Shown here: piece after piece, positions 1-64,000 of the stretch
Position numbering within the stretch: position 1 is the first letter of the stretch
How the letters are laid out: each line of letters begins with the position of its first letter
NCBI GenBank assembly: GCA_026874595.1
Contig: CM049311.1
Location: 16,521,676 to 16,585,675 of the forward strand
DNA: 64,000 nucleotides
Reading direction: 5' to 3'
Origin: Sipunculus nudus
Taxonomy: Eukaryota > Annelida > Sipuncula > Golfingiida > Sipunculidae
Made by a program: the position numbers and the translations under genes
Notes under the pieces: generated by a model
What the model was told of the DNA's origin: nothing
What the model saw: only the letters and a program-made list of their open reading frames with translations
Databases searched by the model: none

Positions 1-1510
1 GAATCAATCAGACAACTACGGTATCATTTGCGTATTTTAAAATGAAAATCCTTGGTGTGTAACCTCCAAACATCAAAAACAGTATTTCTGAATGCTAAAG
101 GTCCAACAACTTGTATGATGAGTAACTGGTATCATAGCTGTGGGCAGTGACTGCTGTTTGGTCAGCAAATATCTGAGTTTGCGTGTTTTTCGAATAAAAC
201 ACGAATGAAAGTGTTTGTCTCAAAAATTATAAGTCATCATGTGTCGACATCACATATTGATCAACAGTTTTAGACCTAAGAGTTACCTAACCAAAAGAGA
301 CAAGAAGGAGAAGTTTATTGATTATCTCTTACAAAGGCAATGAACTCCTTGATTCACTGAAGTGCCTGAACCGTTTCCAAACATGTGATCAGATTTTTTT
401 TTAACGCAGCGTTCTATTATCTACTCCCAGCAAGGTAATGTTTTGTTTTGTTTAACTGATGTGTTCCGTTTCAGCTATGTTGTCCTATAAATATTCATAT
501 GTTCAAGTTTTAAAATAAGAATTAAACTTGTGTTGTGGAAACGGTGGTTTACGCGAAAGACAGAGATAAAAAAAAATGAGTTAACAAAAAACAGCATTTT
601 TCTCCTTAAATGATAAAAGAGTCCAAGATCGGCATGCATGAAAACTGCTAAGCTAACCAATGGTAAAAGTTATTGAGAAATCAGATCTAATATCTCGAAG
701 TTTGTTCAAAATGGATCCATAAAAAAATGTAATGGTACATCTACCAGTGACAATTTAAAGAAAAAAGTTGCAATATATTGTTAATATTAAGCTCACGTGT
801 GGGATATACATAAGGCGAGACGACAATTTTTCGTCCAACAGTCTGGTAACAGTTTTTTTCAGCTATGGTTTAACTGATACTCCTGGCGGTTTTGTATATA
901 TGCGTATAATAGGCCAGGTGCACGACAAGCTAGAATATATGGCCTCTCCCCCTTATTTTGTAATTTATATGCTTATTTAAAGCCTGAAAGATATTAAATT
1001 TTTGAACTGAGTCTACAACCTTGTTTAAAACAATATGCAGAAAATTGGCTCAAACAAATTTTCTTTACCACCTCTTGTCTGTTCCTGAAATTAGGACCTT
1101 GAATTAGTTTTTGTCATTAATCCTACAGGGTTGAACTCTCCATTTCATAAAGCGAGAAACATGTGTCATTCTCTTTTACTGACCACGCACGTGGGTGAGA
1201 GCCTCGTTCAAATGTTAGGACCGTTTAACTCAAATCCCTCCTTGAAAGCAATAGTAGAGTTTGAGGTTGAGTGAGCACGATGCACGCATTCCGGTCATTG
1301 CCGAAGGCAGTTCGGCTGTGCTCGGTCTAACCTCCGTGCAAGTCATTACAAATCACTCAAATATTTGTTCATTAAAATGATTTATCCTTATATCGCCTAT
1401 GTCACTGCGGTGATAAAAACCTTTAAAATGATGTATGGCACACTATTGTACACAACGCGGTTTAGAGATCATTACGAACAGACGTGAACCGAATTCCTTT
1501 TATAAGTATT

Positions 1511-1512
<2 letters not shown>
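1..1512. other. no gene recognised
   Basis: AT-rich sequence with only short open frames that show no family resemblance. A slightly more GC-rich stretch at about 1140-1345 may be an unrecognised repeat. Confidence 0.5.

Positions 1513-1588
<76 letters not shown>
1513..1588. repeat. (AT)n-(GT)n compound microsatellite
   Basis: An uninterrupted AT dinucleotide run to about 1566 is followed directly by a GT run to about 1588. Confidence 0.95.
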
Positions 1589-1863
1589 ATTTATGTATCC
1601 CTGTGACAGAGAAATTATTCATTTCTATGACAAATTTTCTTACCAGCAAGAGGAACTTCTTATGATCTAACCGGATACATTCAAATATAATCCAAAAATT
1701 GTCATTTTACTAATGACAAATAAAAATGATATTGCAAATGTTTCCATATCAGTGTTTAATGTAACTCAAAAGACATCGAATATACCTTTATCATCTTTTC
1801 TCTGTCAATAGTAATGTGAACTTTAATGTAATCAAACGTAAAGAGAAGGGTTTTTTCTCACAT

Positions 1864-1873
1864 ATAATATATA

Positions 1874-1906
<33 letters not shown>
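1864..1906. repeat. (AT)n microsatellite
   Basis: AT-rich dinucleotide tract, slightly interrupted near its left end. Confidence 0.9.
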
Positions 1907-1911
<5 letters not shown>

Positions 1912-1998
1912 CATAGATGCAACGAAATGCAACTATGTCATTGGAAATTTTATTTATTAGATATGTTTTTTGAATTTTAATCCCTCCCCATCCTGACA

Positions 1999-2012
1999 CC
2001 CCCCCCCCCCCC
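1999..2012. repeat. poly-C tract
   Basis: Fourteen C residues in a row, followed by a short CA run. Sequencing length here is likely to be uncertain. Confidence 0.9.
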
Positions 2013-2519
2013 AGCACACACACACCTAAACCCACACTTATCAATGTAATATAAGGAATAAGGACAATGTTGTGACAACACTATTTTTTCACAAGGAAAG
2101 GGCTCATTGTCCATCGCAATCAAGAATAGGCCTTCACGCTATACAGAGTATACAAAATAACTTAATTTTATATGATACCAACAGATACCAATCAGTTTAA
2201 ATCACAACCAAAATAAAGTTAAAATTCATATGACCAACAAAATTTACTTGGTGGAATGATGTTATGTTTTCTGCAGTTGTTGTGGTGTTTGTTTGTTTGT
2301 TAGCAATATTATTCAAAAAGTTATTGATGGACTTATTTTGATGAAATTTTCAGGATAGCTCGACTATGATGGTAAGGAAAGTTGTTAACATTTTGATACG
2401 AATAACAATCTTTATCCAGGAATATTTTAAAGGAATATTGCTGCTTTGCTGACAGGTCCATAAGAGGTAATGATACAACTGCTTAGGCGGAGATAAGCGC
2501 ACTCTGAGTGCTTTTCTAA

Positions 2520-2806
2520 TTATTATTATCATTAATATTATTATTATTATTTTTATTATTGTTGTTTTTTATCCTGTTTCTGATTACTTTACCATTCGCA
2601 TTATGTCGGTAACGTATTTGCTATTGATCTTTTGAACGACTAATATGTATAACATATTACATTCAAGAGTTGTCACTCCTTTGTTTAAATATTTCTACTC
2701 TCGCATTTCCTTTACTTTATCTCTCTTTAATTTACTGTTTACATATTATAGTATTACTATATTATAATTATTATCATTATCATTATTATTACTTCTTTAC
2801 TGCAAC

Positions 2807-2837
<31 letters not shown>

Positions 2838-3060
2838 GATGTTGTTGTTATTATTATTTATTTATTTGTTTAAAATTTATATTATCGCTATATTTTTATT
2901 ATTTTTATTATTCTTTTCATAATGATTTTTATTTTCAGTATTACTAATATTATTTCCATTATTGTAATTATTATCATCGGTATTATTGTGTTATTATCAT
3001 TTTGATTTTTATGATTATTTTTATTATTAATATTATTATTATCATAATAAGTACTACGTT
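2520..3060. repeat. ATT/TTA-rich low-complexity tract
   Basis: About 540 bp dominated by imperfect ATT and ATC trinucleotides. The open frame at 2670-2873 is a translation of this low-complexity sequence and is not a gene. Confidence 0.85.
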
Positions 3061-3179
3061 AATTACGATGTTTTATTATTTGAACATTTTATTGCATTTT
3101 CATCGCGTGTATGATTATACTTAATTAAGCTGTATAATTTTACTTAAGTTTGTGTTTATTCTTTTCCTTTGTATACCAG

Positions 3180-3495
3180 CGGCCTAGCATAGAACATCTA
3201 ACGGGCCAAATTGTCGGGGCCGGATCGACAACTCCCGGGCCGGATGGCACTCTGAATTCATACCTCCCCCTCCCCTAGGGTTGGGAATCCGGCTGGCAGC
3301 AAACCGAGCCTTTTGGCTTTCGACAGGCGACTTGGTTAGGGACTTATATTGGTAAGGGCGGCCTGTAGCGCGGAGGGCCACACTGTGGGCCAAGGGACCC
3401 TTCGACGTGACGTCATAATTAGGATGAAGTTTACCTTCATGCGGTTCCGCGGAATTCCAAAGCGAGGCGATGCGTACTGCCCTGTAACACGCCAA
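3180..3495 (-). other. GC-rich island, probably repeat-derived, open on the minus strand
   Basis: This roughly 315-bp block is far more GC-rich than its surroundings and has sharp edges. The minus strand is open for 104 codons from an ATG at 3498. The frame has no domain that I recognise, and its peptide is rich in Arg, Pro and Ser. The abrupt change in composition suggests an inserted high-copy sequence or a fragment of a conserved GC-rich locus. I cannot name the family. Confidence 0.4.
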
Positions 3496-3944
3496 CATAA
3501 GGCATCATGTTTATATTATTACTAAAAAAACAATCAGAATGTAAATACATAGTTCTGGCATTATGGAATCTAATACATTGTGGTTCCATTGAACTTACCA
3601 TCACATATAGCACACATATCAATTGATGGATATTTAATGGCCGAAACCGTTGCGTTGAAAGTGTCCGTGCAAAAGAAGATAAGGTAATATAAGGTGTTTA
3701 CTGATTCATATTCATGAGATATTTAGGTATATGCGCAATAACAATTCTATCAAATTTGACAAAAGTGGTTTTCAATATTTATTGCCTAATTTGAACAGCA
3801 TTGTAACAGTCGCAGCTGCTGTTAAATATATATTAAATGTAGCAAAGCATGAAGTGTTTAACCGATCTCAAGAATGTATTTATTTGCAAAGGTTAGTCAT
3901 TTGCTGAGTACCTGAGTCCAAACACGAAGAGTGCGCCATACAAA

Positions 3945-4310
3945 AAATCTCTTCGGCAACTCAGACGAAGGGCACAGGACTCAGGGCCGGGAGATCGTGA
4001 GTTCGAATCTCGGTTGGCCCCAACCGTGTTTGATCGCTCTGCCAAACGGCCGTGATTCACTCACAAACGCCTTTCGGGGATTACTCGGTCGTATGACCCT
4101 GCAATGGGGACTATGGCACACCTAGGGCCCGCAGGTGCAGAAGTGAACGGGCCTAGTTAATATCTGGATATAAAATGAGAGGAAGCGTATGATACTGCCC
4201 GTAGTCCGAAACCGGATTGGTATTCTGCAGATGTACACAAACTTACAGTTAAGGTTTAAAATGGATACGGGTACCGCCACATAAAATATAAATAAATAAA
4301 AAAAATTTTA
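3945..4310 (+). mobile_element. tRNA-derived SINE
   Basis: A pol III B-box-like motif, GAGTTCGAATCTCG, lies at about 3999-4012. It is preceded by a tRNA-like stretch (about 3957-3998) that holds a degenerate A box. A GC-rich unrelated body follows, and the copy ends in an A-rich tail of TAAATAAATAAAAAAAA type near 4288-4305. This head-body-tail order is that of a tRNA-derived SINE. Exact ends and target duplications were not resolved. Confidence 0.65.
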
Positions 4311-5355
4311 TCGTTGACACTTGTTATTGAAACATATTGTAATCATAGATAGTAAATGAAATATATAGAGAGAAATATGCTAATACAAAAATACAATTTC
4401 ATCTCTGAAATTAAAAAAAAAAAATGCCCGAAACGCCACTGTAACAAGTAATATTCGTAAACTTGCAGGCTTCGTTAGGGATCCCCTGGCCGAGGTCTAA
4501 ATTTGAAATTAAGCATCGATGTATGTTACATTACACAGGTTTATTAAAATGCAGTTAGGAATATTTGATTTCTATTTGTTATAGTTTATAAGAATTTTTT
4601 TCAATTCTTTCCCCCTGATCAGGTTAGATATATCCTGCTTTGCTGCATTTAAAATATATTGAATAACAAGTTATGCCAATAGATAAAATGCTGTTTAAAT
4701 GAGCCAATAATTATGTAAAAGCATTTCCGGCAAATATGATAGCATTGTTATTGCGCATTTACCTAATCATCTCATGAATCTCAATTGAGTCATTAGACAT
4801 ATTTCCTGAGTCTACTTTTGCCTTGATACTTACAACGCGGTAGTTCTGGCCATTAAATTTACATCAACTGATATGTGTGCAGTACGGCATGTTATATTCA
4901 ATGATTAATGTGTGTGTTTATGAGAGCCATTATAACATTGTAGTAGGGAATACTCTCTGTGTTCTTGGGTAACAAATACATTGGATTTGATTTGCGTTTT
5001 GGTTCAATTACACACTGTTTAGGAACACTTCAATATCAGCTGAATAACTATTGTCAGTCAAATAAATTTCGAAATCAACCGTTGGTACACTTTGGACAGA
5101 GGCATGCGTCCATCTGTTTATCATGTGGTCCTATAGATCCTTTAAAAATACCTGTGAAGACTTTCATGTCGCGAATACTGTTTTTCTAAGCTATTTAATT
5201 GTTCATATGTTGTCACCTTTTCTAAGCAAAGCGGAACGAGTAGTTTGAGAACATGTCCGAACAATAAAAAAGTCTCTTCGTCAATATTCAGATTTTCATA
5301 TATACTGGCCTATCCAGTATGGACCTCCTCTTTTAAATATGAGTTTTGATGTAGG

Positions 5356-5360
<5 letters not shown>
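4311..5360. other. no gene recognised
   Basis: AT-rich sequence without recognisable coding or RNA features. The 76-codon open frame at 4959-5189 has no supporting motif. Confidence 0.4.

Positions 5361-5391
<31 letters not shown>
5360..5391. repeat. (GA)n microsatellite
   Basis: Sixteen GA repeats about 340 bp upstream of the proposed start codon of the mucin-like gene. Confidence 0.95.
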
Positions 5392-5398
<7 letters not shown>

Positions 5399-5686
5399 TA
5401 TAACTTGGTCACGACATGTAAGGCAAAGAGGTGAATACACTGATGTCATTTATAGGTAAAGTCAGCCCAGATCTAATATATACATTTATTACAATTTTGG
5501 TTACTCAAATAACCATTATAAAGACTATATAAACTATTCACTCCAGAGGTATACTTTCAATATGCATGTCAGCTGACACTTGTATATCTGATAATATATG
5601 TAACCAAGTACGATAGCATCAATTGCAATAACCAGCGGAATTGTAAAGTATAATATGCCTTTAACTTTAAACTACTCGGCCGGCTC

Positions 5687-5727
5687 ATGGCATTTTCCTT
5701 GCAGCATTCAAAGCATATCTTTGTAAG

Positions 5728-5731
<4 letters not shown>
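5687..5731 (+). promoter_or_regulatory. possible upstream ORF, or 5'-UTR acceptor, at the start codon
   Basis: An upstream ATG at 5687 opens 14 codons and stops at a TGA that overlaps the proposed start ATG (ATGA at 5728-5731). Alternatively, a good acceptor (ATTTTCCTTGCAG, ending at 5704) would put the upstream ATG in a 5'-UTR intron. The two readings are exclusive, and the sequence alone does not decide between them. Confidence 0.3.
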
Positions 5732-61561
<55,830 letters not shown>

Positions 61562-62340
61562 GTAGGTATTTTAAATCTGCGAACGGTTCAGTTTCCCCAA
61601 AACTATCAAGAACTAATCAAGGAGAAGTTTTGAACAGTTAAAAGGGATTCATTGGATACAAAATGACACTTCTTTCGCAGGCTGATAGCTCTCGATGATA
61701 TAACATTTGTATATTTTCTTATTAAACCAGGCTCGTCTTTGGATTATTGGTGATGTACTAAATGTCAGTATGAGCACTTTTAAATAAAGCCACTAAATCA
61801 ACTTTTATCATAATACATATTTATCATTATTATTTCTTATACTAGAAAACATCTGCTCAACTTTTATAACAAAAAGCAATGTCGAAACTGGACATTCTTG
61901 TATTTTTACGCGTTGCATAACTTTTATGGGAAAGATCCGACCATTTTACAGAATTCATTTTTCTATCAAATATTTTTATCCATATAAAAGAATTTATATA
62001 TAAAATAATTAGAGAAATAACGGCATTCCTTACTTAAACGGATATTTCTTGTTTAATATTTATTTCATTCTAGAGATCATAGAAAATTGATCCCAGTGTC
62101 TTTAGTATATTTGTATCAAATTCATACTGAAGCCAATCTAAACAAGGAATGTGTTATCTATTAACCTCTTTATTCTGTAACCCACTCGATAATGGTATTT
62201 TCTATAAATTTTGAATACACTGTGTCAGTTAAAACATAATGGTTAAGCTTTCTATTGCCTTGACCTCGGTAATTCTTAGAAGTTTCTACTTTGATGCTTT
62301 CTGCATCGTGATCGGTCAAGCGTTTTCTTATTTCCCCAAA
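61562..62340 (+). other. no further exon recognised
   Basis: AT-rich sequence. If the gene continues, its next exon is beyond this stretch or not recognisable. Confidence 0.35.
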
Positions 62341-62344
62341 TACT

Positions 62345-62462
62345 GAGCACTTTTAGAGGGGGGGGGGGGGTAAAATACACAGAAAAGTCGATGCACTGCC
62401 GATTGGAATCGAAACAATGATCTGCTGATTTCCGGAGGGCGCTCTCCTGTGCATGCTATCTC
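62345..62462 (-). mobile_element. tRNA-derived SINE fragment
   Basis: On the minus strand, TAGCATGCACAGG (A-box-like) is followed by GAGAGCGCCCTCC and, 40 bases later, GTTTCGATTCC (B-box-like, 62405-62415). A 14-base C tract (62358-62371 as G) lies in the body. Spacing and boxes fit a tRNA-like head. The tail was not identified. Confidence 0.6.
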
Positions 62463-64000
62463 CATCTCTTTAACAATGACCAAGCGTGGCTATTCATACA
62501 TCTCTCTATATAAAATATGCCGCAACTCATATAAGGCCACCAGTTATCCCTGCTGCATGCATAATTTGTATGTTATTCAACGAAAACCTGAAATGAAGTG
62601 TTCCAGTACCCATAAATCTTTGGTAATTGATACTTATGACCAGATACAATCTTCGACAAATTATGATAGTTAGTATACTCAACGGGGTTATCAATGAAAA
62701 TCGGCTTGTCCCCCCCCCCCCCCCCTCCCTAAAATGCCGTTTGAATGTAGCAGGTTGGTTAACAAAGGAACATAATCTGGCTTGTAACCTGCAAAATATC
62801 GACTTGTACTTTAGATTCAGCTTTTCTATGGGGAAATATTGAATTTTCGTGGCAAATATGATGGCCATTGAAATATTGAAGAATAAAATGTTTAACCATG
62901 GCTACCTTTTCACATATTAACTCATTCACTACCAATGACGTTTATACCCGACATTCATTGTTATTCTCCACTGCCAAGCAGGTATATGAACGTCATTTAT
63001 TTATAAGCAATTTTAAGTTAGAATTATCTGACTTTTCAATGAATTCTCCGCAGATGAGTTGTAGCTCACTTTGAAGCGGCCTCGCGGCAGGAAGCGTAAT
63101 TAATTGTAATTCAACAGTGCGATATAATTATTCGAAAATAGTAGAGATGTGTACAGGGTGACAAAATCAACGGCCCCGGTCATTTGCATGCAATAAATTA
63201 AGAACGTTCTTCAGCTTGAAGTTTATTTTTTTGTAGATAGAATACTTTGAATCAAACAAATGTGTGGCCCGAAAAAATATTGCTGGTAAATATTAGGGCG
63301 TATTTTGGCCACTCATTTACGGCAAAACCATTCGCGGGACCAATGTGTGATTAATTGCTCGAGATAGCAAGAGGTGGGGTCGTTCAGGTGTAATTAATAT
63401 ATTCAAGCCTATTTTGATGAGGTTTAACTAAAAGCTATAGCTATGAAAAATTAACAGAGACAAAAATACAATGTATTTACAATGACGGCCCGTATTTGCA
63501 TATGACACATAAGAAAATGAAATCGGTTCCTGGCCGTTCTAAACATAATTTTTATTAATGTTTGACCATACAAACTTGGGTCTTTCATACTATTAGAAAT
63601 ATTATCATTTTTAATTCTTCAAGTTATGGACAAAAATAAAAGTCAGTTGTGGCCCTAAAAATTGAAAATAAAAAAATAGTTTAAATTAGTTTTAGCATAC
63701 TATTTTAATTATCTTTTACCATGAAAACTAAGGGCTAGATATAGGTTTTATACCTTCAATCATGGGTAGTTATATTCGACTCAGTATATCGGCCCTAATC
63801 TGCATACCCCAAATAATTTCCAATAAAAGGTTTTAAGGAGATCACATCTAAAATAGGTCATTGAACCTATGCTTTTTATTATCCATCACAAACCTTGTCA
63901 TATAACAATTAATTGCGACATAAGACTTAAACATTATAGACAAGTTTTCAATCTTAGTAAAACTTGTTAAATCAATTATTAGGATTCATAATTTTAAAAT
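62463..64000. other. no gene recognised
   Basis: AT-rich sequence with a poly-C tract at about 62710-62725. The overlapping open frames at 62449-62868 come from repeat-like sequence on both strands and show no domain. Confidence 0.4.

Overview
This is an AT-rich eukaryotic window, almost certainly from a marine invertebrate and probably a mollusc. The evidence is interrupted coding sequence with GT/AG introns, a LINE with 5' inversion, Ty3/gypsy remnants whose integrase lies before the reverse transcriptase, tRNA-derived SINEs, pogo-like DNA transposons and a TTAGCTCA...-type repeat that I associate from memory with molluscan genomes. The species assignment is inference. Long single-exon genes are absent, and most apparent open frames are intronic or belong to transposons.

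The main object is one plus-strand multi-exon gene spanning at least 5.7-61.6 kb. It starts with a signal-peptide-like exon (5728-5773), then a 45-bp exon (7467-7511) and a Gly/Ser-rich exon (16246-16356). Next come 33 recognisable copies of a 60-bp exon, each encoding two 10-residue Thr/Pro/Ala mucin repeats of the type VAPTTTPATT (24377-55034). Cysteine-bearing 3' exons follow (59804-59865 and probably 61485-61561). Every junction up to the 3' exons is phase 1, so each repeat exon can be gained, lost or skipped without changing frame. I read it as a secreted or surface mucin-like protein. The 3' end of the gene was not found.

The core of the repeat region (about 25.74-47.99 kb) is a tandem array of about 1.43-kb units. 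Each unit carries one A exon (VGPTTTPTTT...) and one B exon (VAPATTPATT...) with their introns. The core is very homogeneous and is flanked by older, strongly diverged units and decaying exons. Inside it I see a 4.4-kb higher-order duplication (about 28.96-33.41 kb copied at 38.64-43.09 kb) with mosaic edges, two A exons whose acceptor AG has become AA, hybrid B/A exons at both borders, and a 2.2-kb Helentron-like insertion in one unit only.

Mobile elements fill the long introns. An antisense L1-superfamily LINE with a twin-priming (5'-inverted) structure occupies 10213-15113. A degenerate Gmr1-like gypsy element with gag, protease, integrase, reverse transcriptase and RNase H remnants lies at about 18.4-23.9 kb. 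An internally deleted relative lies at about 49.6-52.0 kb, so the mucin array sits between two related retroelement remnants. A pogo/Tigger-like element sits inside a TA microsatellite at 60.0-61.3 kb. The first 5.7 kb and the last 2.4 kb hold repeats and microsatellites but no gene that I can support.
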